From contig CM040117.1 in the NCBI GenBank assembly GCA_022559845.1, positions 150,044,732 through 150,108,731 on the forward strand: a DNA stretch of 64,000 bases. The letters are read 5' to 3'. A program made the translations under genes and the position numbers. This stretch comes from Amorphophallus konjac. Its lineage: Eukaryota; Streptophyta; Magnoliopsida; Alismatales; Araceae. Shown here one piece after another: positions 1-11,500 of this stretch. Positions within the stretch are counted from its first letter, which is position 1, and the number at the start of each line of letters is the position of its first letter. Under the pieces are notes generated by a model. It had not been told where the DNA came from. It made no database searches and saw only the letters and a list, made by a program, of their open reading frames with translations.

Positions 1-218
1 GGAACTCCCTCCGTAGAACTCGCAGCTCATAGGCGAGCGGTGCTCAGGTCACAACAGCCAGCCAGCGTCACGCCAGCAGGAAGGCTCCCTCATCTCCAGG
101 TCGAGGGTTGGCACGCCCCATCGGCATGTATAGGTGGCTCCACACCTGCATCCATCAATTGCATTAGTAGACATTCATACGCACAATCATATTCATAAAA
201 GAAAAGAAAAATGCATAC

Positions 219-942
219 CTAAAGAAAAGGTGAGAAGCCACTGATAGTCATCCCTCGACCCGTCCCCGTGGACAGGTCGGCTATCAAGTGCGCCAGTAGA
301 GCGGCTCCCCACGCGTATCTGCCGACGCTCTCCAAGTCCTCGAGGATGCACAAGAATCGGCAGTTGATGATGTCGCCATTCGTCCCGAGCAATAATCTCC
401 CGAGCATCAGGAAAAGGAACCTCCTCAGATCTCGGTCCACTCTCTCTCTCTCTCTAAGATGGGTCCTGGCAGTAGATGGCCCTAGCTCTCCCAATCAGCC
501 TCTGTGAGAACTGCTCTAGAGACTCCCTCGACCTCTGTCTAGAATCACCCAACCCCATAGCAATGGTCAGGTCAGTGCAGTAGATGGTCCTACACTAGCT
601 AGGTGTCTCAGCAATCATCTCTAACCCTAGCAGCCTTTGTGTCAACTCGCTATAGTCGGGTAGGGTAATCCCGCTCACGGCCTTCCCGTCTACCTTCAAC
701 CCGGTGATGCTTGCAACATCCTCCAAGCTGGGAACCTTGTGACCCCACGGCATCAGAAATGCCCAGCTAGTCCTGTCCCATCTATCCCTAAGAACTTGGA
801 TCAGGGGTAGGTTAGGTCTCATAGGCTCTATACTAAGGAAGGGTCCGAACCCCATGGCATCTACCCTATCCCTCTGGAAATCTGGAAGCCCGTAGTAGGC
901 AGCTCGAACCTGGACCCAGGAGATCCGAGTCCTCATCAATCC
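219..942 (-). pseudogene. Plant mobile domain (PMD) exon, decayed
   Basis: This exon encodes most of a plant mobile domain (PF10536-like), a domain found in MAIN/MAIL-type nuclear proteins and widely carried by plant transposons; its biochemical role is not settled. The first half (960-595) reads LGFG-like GFGPFL, then DRWDRTSWAFLMPWGHKVPS and LEDVASITGL, the typical PMD core. After a stop at 595-597 the C-terminal half continues in another frame (494-219) with CILEDLESVGRYAWGAALL, the usual PMD second half. At least one frameshift and one stop therefore separate the halves. The exon seems bounded by a 3' splice site (TTTGCAG ending at 943) and a 5' splice site (AG|GTATGC at 219/218). Its likely upstream exon lies at 1669-2061. 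Family recognition is firm; the gene is not functional as read. Confidence 0.8.
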
Positions 943-1047
943 CTGCAAAGAATAGAACATTTTGACATGAGTTTTTCATGAGTTTCTTATGTGGATATTC
1001 TGTTTAAATTTGTTCTCTATCGGAATTGATGGCCTATCCTCGGTCGT

Positions 1048-1565
1048 CACTTATTTAATTAATGCCCCTGTGGGAGGCGCTATTTCAGAATGTGTTCCTG
1101 GTGATTTTATGCGTAATTTAAATTAACGATCGACCCTGGGTCGTTATTCGTTTAACTAACGCCCCTATGGGGGGGGCACTATTTTGAAGGATATTTTCAA
1201 TTAACGACCGCCCCTGTGGATATTTTGAACGATCGACCCTATTGTGGATGTTTTTAATTAACGACCGCCCTTGTGGTCGTTGTTTAATGAGTTAACGCCC
1301 CGATGGGAGGCGTCGTTTTATGGGGTGTTTTAAAATAAACAGTGCGCGAAATAAAAATAAAAATAGAATCATATATCGAAAATAAAAGAAATGGCATGAA
1401 AATAACAGTAGATGATAATTAAACATCATGATTTTAAAATGACGACGTGCTGTAGGGCGTGGTTTCATGAATTATCCATTTTCAGAAATTAAAACAATTT
1501 GAATTGACGATTCGAAGGGGGGCGTTGTTTGAATTGACGGCACCCACTGGGGCGTCATTTTACTG
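1048..1565. repeat. Cluster of short imperfect palindromes, AACGCC type
   Basis: About ten units of 25-32 bases follow the pattern AATTRACGMC, 8-12 variable bases, then GGCGTYRTTT. Examples begin near 1058, 1125, 1153, 1199, 1256, 1290, 1442, 1501 and 1531. The arms are self-complementary (ACGCC/GGCGT), so each unit can fold into a small hairpin. The spacers differ. The cluster lies in what I read as the intron of the decayed PMD gene. Similar clusters lie at 2190-2625, 4414-4615 and 5804-6100. They resemble subterminal repeats of DNA transposons, but I see no terminal inverted repeat. Confidence 0.75.
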
Positions 1566-1668
1566 TGTCACTGGCTTGTCATTTCTTCCCTTCACCGAGG
1601 GCCATAGAAAGTTGATAAAAATTAAAATAAATTAAAAAAAATAGAAGGGCTTGGGGTAGGGGACCTAC

Positions 1669-2061
1669 CTTGCTTCGCTCGGGCATTAGGAGTCCTCCAC
1701 GGAGTGGCTGCCGAGGTTGCCGAGGCTGCCGTGGCCGACGAGGTCGAGGGGTCGCCGCCGCCGGTGTTCCCTCTTCTCCTTCATTTTCCTCTTCGTTTTC
1801 ATTTTATTCTTCTTCGTCTTCCTTATCATCCTCGTCTTCATCATCTTCATCGTCTTCTTCTTCTCCATCTTCTCCGTCATTTTCTCCTCCTTCGTCTATT
1901 CTTCCCTGTTCTTCAGCGGCTTCTTCCTCTTCGCCATGCTCCGTCGCCGGAGCACCCTCGGCCACCGCGGGAGGAGCCTCCTCCTCCACGGCATGTGCGT
2001 CATCACAAAGGTTAACCACCTTGAGGGCAGTTACCCTTTGTCATTTACCCGGGCCCGCCAT
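1669..2061 (-). pseudogene. Acidic first exon of the PMD gene
   Basis: Reading leftward from an ATG at 2061, a short start (MAGPGK) is stopped by an in-frame TGA at 2043-2041. The same frame then runs into a strongly acidic segment rich in E and D, another stop near 1804, and a proline/arginine-rich tail (PRPRRPRQPRQPRQP). It closes at a good splice donor, AG|GTAGGT, at 1669/1668. Upstream (2062-2180) is a CT-rich stretch that looks like a plant 5' leader and includes AACCCTAACCCTAACCC. I infer this is exon 1 of the PMD gene whose PMD exon is 219-942, with an intron of about 725 bases. The long serine-rich and leucine-rich frames on the opposite strand are antisense shadows of the acidic repeat. 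Confidence 0.5.
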
Positions 2062-2189
2062 GGGTGCAGAGAGCAGAGATGAGAGAGTAGAGAGAAATAG
2101 AGATGGGGAGAAAAGAAATGGGGGCTGGGTTAGGGTTAGGGTTCGTAGCAGAGAAAGAAGAAGAAAGAGGGGAAATAGGGTTTAACGGT

Positions 2190-2625
2190 CAAAAGGAATT
2201 GACGCCCTAATGGGTGTCGTCACCCTCGTCATTGACGGATCTGATTGAGACGTGATTTTTGGATCTGACGACATGATCTTGGTCGTCATTTAACTTTGCA
2301 TGGGAACTTGTGACTGTCGTCAGATGCATTAATGGGAAATTGATTGATGTGATTGGTCGTCATGATTGCTGTTTGGAATTGACGACAGTGTATATGGGTG
2401 TCAGTTTTATAAGGCACGACATGAGTCAAGGCGTTATTTTTGGAAAATCAAGGAAATACTTTTAAAGAATTTAAGTCGATTAACGCCTTCGGTTGGGGCG
2501 CGAATTAATCAACACCGGTTTGAATAGGCATCAATTATGGTCTTTATTTTGAAATTGATTAAAAGAGATTGACGACATGTGCTAGGGCATTGTTTGAGGA
2601 ATTGACGCCATGAAAGAAGGCGTGA
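2190..2625. repeat. Second cluster of AACGCC-type palindromes
   Basis: About ten further units, for example at 2198 (TTGACGCCC...GTGTCGTCA), 2256, 2377, 2480, 2505, 2568 and 2598. It sits directly upstream of the first PMD gene's leader on the minus strand, so it may have been part of its promoter or of the end of the element that carried it. Confidence 0.7.
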
Positions 2626-2760
2626 CTATGAACAGAGACCCGAAACTCAGTTAAATCTGACAGAATCACATGAAATTGGAAGATAAGATTGTTATAAAAA
2701 TGTTTTTTGGCTCAATTAAGGAAAGATCATTTATTTCATCATAGAAAATCATTGTTACAT

Positions 2761-4194
2761 TCAATGAGCCACCATGGGCCTTATCTTCCTAAGTGCTATT
2801 ACATAAGATTTGCATTTGTCTTCTTCTTCTTCAACATGTGTCTTGGACCTACGAAGTAAACCAACCTTCCATTGAGCCATGATTGTCTTGACTTCTTCTT
2901 GATCTCCACTTGAGCCTAGTTCCCTCCTTTTGAGTGGTGGAAGATGAGAAGGTTCTTCAAAGGTGTGCCGAGGTAGTCCAAGTTGTGGGAGGCACCGGTG
3001 AGCGTTGTAGAGGACGAAGTCGGTCCCGCCAATTAGTCGTAACTCGATGCCAGAGGAGAGTCTTGAGTGAAGCTCTTGGGTCTTGAGGAACCCCGGTGTG
3101 CAAGTGAAACCATCCTTTGGCATGGTCTTGAAGTAGCTCCTCCAATCACTTCTCTTCTTGAGCTTTGGCACCCGATTAGTCACCCTCTCACATAGGCCAA
3201 GAGAATCCATCATATATCGGAGTGGGCTTTTTGAAAAGATTTTTGAGGCCGATTGGGTTTCTTGGCATGGATCGAACTTTAGGTGGAGGTCCACCCAACA
3301 CGAGAGAAGTAGCATTGACCCATAGAGAGGTCATCTCAAGAAAGCCGAGGTAAGCCCATTGTAAAGGTTGGCTAGCACCGCCGAACCTATCCTTTTTCCT
3401 TCCCAAATACTAGCTATGGCACTCAAGTGGCATTCCTCTAGGTGGTCTTCTATTGAAGGGAAGAGGAGAGCTCCTACCATGCATATTGTAAAGCCTTTCA
3501 TTACTCTCTCTAACAAGTTCTCACCCTCTTGGGCTTTATCCATATTCTTGTATACCCATGAGGCTAACTTTAGAAGATTAATTCCTTTGTAGGTCTTGAT
3601 TTGGTTCACTAGATTTGGGCTTGGTATGAGGCTAGTAAGCATGTCATGGGCATTTATTGGTTTAGTCATGCTAGCCATCTTTGACTCTTCTCCTTGCTTC
3701 ATCTTTCTTAAGCCAAGGAGCATCTCTACTTCCTCTAGGAGTATAGTGGCTTCAAAGGTAGGGAAGAGGAAGGTATGAGTGTTAGGGTGCCATAACTCTA
3801 TGAGTGCTCCAATGGAGGCCCAATCAAAGTGGACATCATCATATTGAGTAGCATGGGTTACAAGACCAAGCAAGTGCCATCTTGAAAGAAAAGACCTCAT
3901 ATCTAAAGAAGCTTAGAGAGGAGTAGGGAGAGCCACTTGATTTTCAAGAATCTCCTTGGTCCCTATACATTTGGGTAGTCCTGATAAAAATGAAAGAGAA
4001 AAGAAGAGAATGTAATCAAAAAATTTTGGAAGAAGAGAGAGAATATAAAATAAGATGAAAGCTTAAAATAGAATCAAATAACTTACTTGGCCCTTAGCTA
4101 TCCTCCCACTAATATGGCTTGTAACTTCAGAGATCCTAGGAAATCCCATCCTAGGCTTCTTAGAAGGCCTCTGCATCATCATCATCTTGTCCAT
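2761..4194 (-). pseudogene. Second PMD-like gene, decayed
   Basis: A second gene of plant mobile domain type. Exon 1 (4194-4087) is a clean 36-codon start, MDKMMMMQRPSKKPR onward, ending at a strong donor (CAA|GTAAGT, phase 0). A 3' splice site (TTTTTATCAG) ends at 3981. Exon 2 contains ALIELWHPNTHTFLFPTF and LLEEVEMLLGL, the first part of a PMD, then VLANLYNGLTSAFL, where PMD proteins usually carry their second conserved block. The frame is broken by a stop just before position 3900, by frame changes between 3330 and 3300, and ends at 2761. The C-terminal ~180 residues are highly charged. A TATA box lies 110 bases upstream of the ATG, so this was an organised gene. It probably belongs to a mobile element rather than to the host, because a second decayed copy lies 2 kb away within the same palindrome field. 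Confidence 0.6.
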
Positions 4195-4303
4195 CCCTTC
4201 TTCTGATTTAAAGAAATAATCTGTGTGTACTGCTCTTCGGTTCTCTGGTTCTTTGTTGCAGCTCTCAGGCGTTTGATGTATGCAGTAGAGGATGGATGCT
4301 TCC

Positions 4304-4310
4304 TTTTATA
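4304..4310 (-). promoter_or_regulatory. TATA box of the second PMD gene
   Basis: On the minus strand the sequence reads CATTATAAAAGGAAGC, 110 bases upstream of the ATG at 4194, a normal plant TATA-to-start distance. No other promoter element is obvious apart from the palindrome cluster further upstream. Confidence 0.55.
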
Positions 4311-4413
4311 ATGATTTGGAGCTTTGGCTAGCCGTTAGCACAATCGGTTTGTGTTTGAATGAGAATTAAGTCGCTGGAGGTTTGATTCTGAGCAGGGAAC
4401 GGAGCGCCAGTGA

Positions 4414-4615
4414 GATGGTTAATTGACGACATAGATGTTGGCGTCATTTCATTGATTAATGACATTCGCAGTGTTGTCATTTATTTAACGCCTCTTGTGT
4501 GGGCGTCATTTTCAGTCCGATTCCAAGTCTAATGGTGATCATAATTAACGCCCCCATGTCTGTCGTCATTTATGATTATGACGCCTTAATGCAGAGTCGT
4601 CATTTCCTAAGCTTA
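4414..4615. repeat. Third cluster of AACGCC-type palindromes
   Basis: Five units in about 200 bases, each TTRACGMC...GKCGTCATTT (near 4418, 4450, 4480, 4545 and 4577). The cluster is about 100-300 bases upstream of the second PMD gene's TATA box, mirroring the position of the 2190-2625 cluster upstream of the first PMD gene. Confidence 0.7.
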
Positions 4616-5803
4616 CATCTTTTGAGCTGGTTTACAACATTTTGATTGTCATGAACTTAAGTGCTATTATATCTTATTGAAATTGCTTGTGTCATGCACT
4701 TATGATCATATTTTGAGCTTTAATGAGCTAACGATCTTTTTATGAGCTAATGATTTTTGAGCACAGACAGCGCAGGTCCATGCAGGTCTTGAAATGGTTG
4801 GATTTATTCCACTGGTAACATCGTTCCATCCCTTGTATTCTTTCATGTATGCATTGTTACTATATGATATCTACGCTATTATAGCATATCAAGGACCTTG
4901 TGGTTCTGATGAACCTGAAATTTGAGTTCTCCTTCATCAAAAACAGTGATAGTTCCAGGGGAGTCTTAATCACACGGATAGGCCGTTGGGTCATTTAAGG
5001 TTTGGGACGACGATTCCACTTTCTAAGTTGATGCGTGGATAAACGGGCGTCGGCTTAGTGTCAGCTTAGAGATTTGGATTCCTGACCAAGTTTAGATGGT
5101 TTAACAATATTTTCCTTGATTATCTTATATTTTCGTTTGTTTTAATTTTTTTCTTTTAGCCCAGCATACATCATGCAGGGCTTTGAGCTTTAATAATGAA
5201 AATCCTCATATTAAGCCAATAATGAGGGCCGCTTGCTCTTATGACATGAGATATTCCATTCCAAATCGAGTACTAGGTTCTCCTTGAAGCCGCTCAGGCT
5301 GGTTCTTTGAAAGCATTCATTCGTTGGATTCCTTATCTCAATTCATGTTACTTTTATGCAAACCCACATTGGTTGTAGCACGTCCACATTGGCTGGTAAC
5401 CGCTCTCCAATGATGTCTTTCCTTCCGTGCCCTCGCGCATATTTCATTTATTAGTTTAGTTCCTTCATCTAGTCGATCATTGCTTTCTCGTAATCATCCG
5501 AAGTTGTTTTGTTCAGAATCCTAGAAAGATTTCCAACTCTTAGTGTCGAAGGCGTGTCACATCAAACTTTGGCATCTACTTATCAGTTCGTTCTCACTTC
5601 ATTCCGCTTGTTGCACTTTCGCTTCATTCCGTCTCGCTCCCTTACAAAGCAGACGCCAAGGCGGGGCAGCTGTAGACACGCCAAAATCGATGCTATGATG
5701 AGTAAACCTCATGTCACCACATGACGCCCCAAAGTGGACTTCATTATTGGCTTAATATGAAGTTTTTCTATTTATTTGGTATTTTTACAATAATAATTAT
5801 AAT
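4616..5803. other. Stretch with no recognisable gene
   Basis: No frame above 71 residues and no family signature. The composition is ordinary intergenic plant DNA with a short pyrimidine-rich part near 5560-5640. It links two clusters of the same palindromes, so it may be the inside of the element that carries them. Confidence 0.5.
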
Positions 5804-6100
5804 TAACGCCTTGAGGAAGGGCGTCATTTAACTGACGACCTGGTGAGGGTCATGATTTCACAAAGAAACGACTGTTCAAACAGACATTGTTTCTTGGATT
5901 TTACGAATCCTAATCAAAATAAAATTCAAAGAACTGACGCCCGCATGGGGGGCATTGATTATTTGACGCCCATTCAAACAGGCGTCATTTGTCAATTTTA
6001 AATAAGGAAAGTTCTTTATTTCTATAATTAAATCGAGGAATTAACAACTGAGTGGATGTCGTCATTTAAATTAACGCCCCTCTTCAGGTCGTCATTTTCA
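5804..6100. repeat. Fourth cluster of AACGCC-type palindromes
   Basis: Six units: near 5805 (TTAACGCCTT...GGGCGTCATTTA), 5830, 5932, 5961 (TTGACGCCC...AGGCGTCATTT), 6040 and 6071. It lies about 140 bases upstream of a plus-strand TATA box at 6239, so here too the palindromes precede a promoter-like sequence. Confidence 0.7.
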
Positions 6101-6238
6101 CTTTCGTCTCCGTTTCGCCTGCTACCTTCCAGTAGTGACCCTTTCCTCATTTTACACCAAGTGTTCGATTGGGAAGAGGGATCCTTATTGGAGGATTGGT
6201 TCCTTATTTTAATCCTATTGATGCAAGGATTTTGGGCC

Positions 6239-6246
6239 TATAAATA
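6239..6246 (+). promoter_or_regulatory. TATA box with purine-rich leader
   Basis: GGCCTATAAATACCCC is followed by a purine-rich leader (GAGAAGAAGGAGAGCTAAC) with repeated GTTAAC. This is the look of an LTR U3/R junction or a transposon promoter. I see no coding region behind it before element A begins at 7121. Confidence 0.45.
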
Positions 6247-7120
6247 CCCCATAGTGTCTCTCACCCGCGAGAAGAAGGAGAGCTAACAGAGGTTAACAAC
6301 AGAAGAGATTAAGAAGGAGAATAACAGGAGTTAACAAGAGCTAACGCTGTGAGAGTTTTTTTTTTTTACGGAGAGAAGAGCGTTTGTTCTTTTGCAGGTA
6401 TTCCTTCCAAACTCTTTCCTCTCGGTGGTGACCTTCTTCCAAGACTCTTCCTCCACAGACGAACTCCCTTTCGCGGCATCCTTCTTCCTCTGGCGGAGCC
6501 CTTCCCCAGCAGCTTCATCCCGCAGCGACAACAAGCTCTCTGCTTGCTTCTCCCCCTTATTGTTGCACACACAGTAGAAGGCCTCCCTCTTCTTTTAGTT
6601 TTTTTTAGTTATTAGCATATCATCTTACGCACCCCTTTCTTCTAGTTCTTTGCTAGAAATATCATCATATGTATTTGCTTTGCATATTCATAGCATTCAT
6701 ATCCCATCCCTTGTTACTCCTCTTAAGGGGTTTAAAACCAAAACACACAAGGTGTGTTCATGCCCAATTTGATTGATTTTATACTTTTAGAGCATTGATA
6801 CTACACCTCACGTGGCTAATCCACATCTTTGTTATTTTGTGTGTTTTCTTGCAAGGGTAATCAAGCTATAAACCTCCTTCATCGGCCGGCCGATAGAAGG
6901 AGGAAGGAAGAACTTGCAATTTTCCCGCTTCACACAAGGTACATGCGATCATCTTTGGTATTTTGAGGTAACCCCTCTGGCGATCACCCTCCATAGAGCA
7001 TCTCATGCTCATTCCCCTTTTTTTCCTCATGTCCCACATATTTTAGCACATTTCTCCTCATTTCTATTTTAAAATCTCTTTTTTCTTTTCTCTTAAAAAA
7101 ATGTCTATGTGACACGTTCA
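6247..7120 (+). other. Leader-like non-coding stretch before element A
   Basis: Contains the purine-rich leader, a T-run at 6357-6366 and short frames that look random. It abuts the surviving tail of the 5' LTR of element A at 7121 without a recognisable target duplication. It may be the U3/R part of an unrelated LTR joined to the tail of the A LTR. Confidence 0.35.
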
Positions 7121-7429
7121 CAAGTAGCGGATCCGAGAGTGAATGAAGAATGAGTGGAGACTTAGGAAAGTCTACATTGTTTAGATTGAGTCTATGTAAT
7201 TTTCTTATTCTTGAGTCTAGTATGATGAAAGTTGAATTAGTGGTTGTATTTGAATATTTGATTATTAATGAAATGAGTTGGAGTTTGAGTTAATTATTGT
7301 GCAATTACATTATTCTTATGTGTGATTGTCTTGTGCTCTGATCTTTCTTACTTGCAAGAGACTTACCATTCCTGCTGTTCACGTTCCTCGAGCTAGTCTT
7401 TCGCTATAATAAAGGCTCGGGGCATGATA
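7121..7429 (+). repeat. 5' LTR remnant of element A
   Basis: These 309 bases align end to end with 15130-15438, the last part of the 3' LTR. The match starts at CAAGTAGCGG. Upstream the two copies are unrelated, so about 3 kb of the 5' LTR is missing or replaced. The element end reads TGATA here and TGACA in the 3' LTR. Confidence 0.85.
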
Positions 7430-7436
7430 GTTAAGC

Positions 7437-7449
7437 TGGTATCAGAGCC
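7437..7449 (+). other. Primer binding site of element A
   Basis: TGGTATCAGAGCC, complementary to the 3' end of plant initiator tRNA-Met, seven bases after the LTR end. It is the usual site for starting minus-strand DNA synthesis. Confidence 0.85.
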
Positions 7450-7662
7450 TAAGTCTCAGGACTTAGGGAGAAGAATAATGTCATAGGATAAGTCCAAGGT
7501 TTAAGGACCCCTACCTATAAACTAAGGAAGAAATTCCCATACCCATGTGAGAATTGGGTAGAGCCCGGGATAAGATAGTTAATTAACTTTAAGATTTATT
7601 TTCTTCCAATTCCACACGAAATAACAAGTTGTTATATTTCTCTCAGGTACCTTATTTTACAA

Positions 7663-8589
7663 ATGGCTCATCGCATAGATTGGAATGGCATGCAATAAAC
7701 GGTTGTCGGCCTTACACAGGCATTACAAACCATGGTGCAAGGTGGCACAGGGGCAAGGGCTGGCGACTTACATCATAATTTCCAGAGTTTAAACCCTCCG
7801 CGTTTCTATGGTTCTTCTAATCCAGACGAAGCAGAGAACTGGATTAACGAGATGAATCGTATCTTTGACGTCATCCAATGCACCGATCAAGAGAAGGTTC
7901 GTCTTGCAACTTTCTAACTCAACAAGGATGCCCGTACATGGTGGAAGTCAGTTCCGGCACCTCCGGCCGATGCACCTCATACATGGGATGATTTTCTCAC
8001 TTTGTTCCGTGCTAAGTACTTTTTTGAGCATGTGAAAGAAAGAAAGGCTATGGAGTTCGCCTCTCTTCGACAAGGAATGATGACAGTGGCAGAATATGAA
8101 CTGTAATTCTAAAGACTAGCGCCTTATGCACCGCATCTAATCAGTACCGATCTATTGAAAGCAAATCAGTTTATGGACGGGTTACGACCCGATTTTATTC
8201 AGCAGCTCGGGACTCAAAACATCCATACTTATGCAGAGATGGTTCAGCGGGCATACTTATGTGAAAGGACCTTGGAAAAGGTTGAGAAATTGAAAGGAAA
8301 AGGAGAAGAGTCTAGCCGACGATCTGATCGGCGTTACTAGAAAGAAAAGTTCAGCATCACGGAACCCTACAAAAACCGTGATAGTAAGAAAAGATCGAGG
8401 AGCGGGAATGGTGGAAGTTCCCAGAAGCACAAGAAGGTCAAGGAGGAGAAGGAGCAAGTCGCCACGGCTTGCACATTTTGTGAGAAGTTTGGTCATTCGG
8501 CTGAAGAATGCTGGAAGCGCCTTGGTGCTTATCTACGCTGTGGAAGCAGGGAGCATCGCATGCCGGATTGCCCCCTTATGAAGGACTAA
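7663..8589 (+). pseudogene. gag: gag of element A, with several stops
   Basis: Gag forms the virus-like particle and binds the RNA genome. The frame starts at ATG 7663 (MAHRIDWNGM) and contains the retrotransposon gag core: NPPRFYGSSNPDEAENWINE, then ARTWWKSV, then RAKYFFEHVKERKAMEFASL and MDGLRPDF. A lysine-rich linker leads to a first zinc knuckle (CTFCEKFGHSAEEC) and a degenerate second one (LRCGSREHRMPDC). Five or more in-frame stops interrupt it, several of them explained by CAA or CAG turning into TAA or TAG. Pol follows in the same frame, as usual for chromoviruses with one gag-pol frame. Family assignment is certain; it cannot make full-length Gag. Confidence 0.9.
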
Positions 8590-11500
8590 TCATCTGGCGG
8601 TGGGCGCAGGAGGCAGGCTCGCCTCAATGCCATTCTAGAAGAAGAGGAAGCACCCAAGGATGGTGGACTTATCAAAGGTACTCTTCAAATTTGTTCTCAT
8701 CCTGCATTTGTGCTATTTGATACTGGTGCTTCTCATTCTTTTATCTCCACTACTTTTGCAAAAACATTACCAATTGCATCAGTTCCCTTACCTTCAGATC
8801 TTGCTATTACCACACCCTTAGGTTCTGGAACAAAGTTTACTGACTATTACCCTGATAGCAAAGTGATAGTAGAAGGTCATAATCTCCCCACAAACTTAGT
8901 ATGCCTTGACGTGAAAGGTTATGATGCCATTTTAGGGGTAGATTGGCTTGTAGATCATGTTGCTTATATCAATTACAGAAATAGGATTATATCCTTTCGA
9001 AAATCAGGTCTTCCAAGATTCTCTTTCCTTGGCATCAAATACAAAAAATATCCCACTATCATATCTTCTCTTCACGCTTGCAAACTCATCTCGCAAGGAT
9101 GTGAAGCTTTTCTTGCTTTTGTCATTGTTACCAAATCCAAGGAGATTATCCTAGCAGATATTCCCACTCTAAATGAGTTCCCTGATGTATTCTCATCCGA
9201 ATTACCCAGTTTACCACCCGAGATGGAAGTGAACTTCACTATTGAACTCATTCCAGGAGCAGCACATGTTTCTATAGCCCCTTACAGGATGTCCCCCACG
9301 GAACTTAAGGAACTAAAGAGGCAGTTGCTTGAACTACTAGATAAGGGCTTTATTAGACCTAGCACATCCCCTTGGGGTGCGCTGGTGCTATTTTTCAAGA
9401 AGAAGGATGACTCTCTCAGGTTATGCATAGACTACCAGCGACTGAATCAACTTACAATCAAAAATAAGTATCCGTTGCCGCGTATTGATGAGCTCTTCGA
9501 TCAGCTTTCGGGAGCATAATATTTCTCCAAGATAGACCTCAGATCAGGTTATCATCAACTTAGAAATAAAGAAGAAGAAATTTATAAAACGGCTTTTCGA
9601 AGTCAATATGGCCACTACGAATTCGTAATAATGTCGTTCGGGTTAACTAAGTCCTAGCAGCATTTATGCAACTTATGAACAATATTTTTCAACCATATCT
9701 GGACCAATTCATCGTCGTCTTCATCGATGATATCTTGATATATTCCAAGACAAAAGAGGAACATAAAGAACATCTGAGGATAGCTTTGCAAACACTTAGA
9801 GAACATAAAATTTATGCCAAGCTTAACAAATGTGAATTCTGACTCAAGGAAGTTTCATTCCTAGGCCACATTATTTCAAAGGAAGGTATCGTTGTGGATC
9901 CTTCAAAAGTTGAAGCTGTCAGAAATTGGAGCCGGCCAACGATTGTATCAGAAGTACGCAGCTTTCTGGGTCTAGCTGGTTATTATAGAAGGTTCATTAA
10001 GGACTTCTCAAATATTGCAGTTCCTTTAACTAGACTCACAAGAAAAGAAAATCCTTTTGTTTGGTCAGAGGAATGTGAAAAGAGTTTTCAAACTCTTAAG
10101 AACTATCTTACTACAGCTCCTATTCTATCACTACCAGTGAAAGGTGGTGGATTCTAAGTATATACGGATGCGTCTGGTATTGGCTTAGGGTGTGTCCTCA
10201 TGCAAGATGGAAAGGTAATCTGTTATTCTTCAAGACAATTGAAACGTCACGAGGAAAATTATCCCGTGCATGATTTGGAATTGGCAGCTATTATTTTCGC
10301 CTTAAAAATTTGGCACCATTATCTCTATGGAGAGAAGTTCACGGTCTACTCGGACCACAAAAGCTTGAAATACTTATTCTCTCAAAAGGAGCTAAATATG
10401 AGGCAAAGGAGATGGTTAGAATATCTTAAAGACTTTGATTTTACTATTCAATATCATCCTAGCAAGATGAATGCTGTAGCAGATGCACTCAGCAGAAAAT
10501 CAATGGGAATGCTATCAAGTCTTATGATTAGTATGACTAATCTTATTCCTCAATTTGGACAGTTGAACCTAGATATTGACAGGAAAGAAGAAGATTATTT
10601 CATAGCTAATATCCGAGCTCAACCTACATTGATAGAGGATCTGGTCAAGCTGCAAAATGATGATCCGCGTTACTAGAGATTAAAGCTAACATAGATCAGA
10701 GGCTGGATTTCTCTATTACCAATGATGGAAAGTTACTATTCAAGGGTCGAGTGTGTGTACCGGATTACGAGGATACGAAGAAAATGATCCTAGAAGAAGC
10801 ACATAGTTCCAAGTACATCATTCACCTAGGTGGTACAAAGATGTACCGATATCTTAAAAGAAACTTCTGGTGGCCCAATATGAAGAGAGAAATAGCTAAT
10901 TTCGTGTCCCGTTGTCTCACCTGCCAACAAGTAAAAGTAGAGCATTTTAGTCCCGAAGGTAAATTACATCCTTTGAATATTCTCAAATGGAAATGGGAAA
11001 GTATAGGGATGGATTTCATTATGAGTTTACCTAAGACCAGAGGAGGAAACGATGGTATATGGGTAATCATAGACCGCTTGACTAAATATGCACATTTTCT
11101 ACCCCAAAAAAGTCGATGGTCTGTGGATATTCTAGCAGCATTATACATAAAAGAAAATTTTAAATTATATGGTGTCCCTATCACTATTATATCTGATAGA
11201 GATCCTCGATTCGCATCGCAGTTCTGGAAGGGTCTACAACATTCATTAGGGAGTAGATTGAACTTTAGCACAGCCTTTCATCCTCAAATTGATGGTCAGA
11301 CGGAAAGAACAAATCAGGTAGTAGAAGATATGCTCAGGACTTGTACTATCAATTTTGGAGGAAGTTGGCATGATCACTTGCCTCTAGTAGAATTTCATAT
11401 AACAACAGTTATCAAGCCAGCATACAGATAGCACCCTTTGAAGCTTTATATGGAAAAAGGTGTAGATCCCCAATATGTTGGAGTGAGACAGGGGAAAAGC

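Noticed and set aside
2120..2145. Telomere-like GGGTTAGGGTTAGGG
   Set aside because: Only about two units; better explained as an AACCCTAA (telo-box-like) leader sequence common in plant genes.
1670..2185. Serine-rich 171-residue plus-strand frame
   Set aside because: It is the complement of the acidic E/D repeat of the minus-strand exon; low-complexity shadow.
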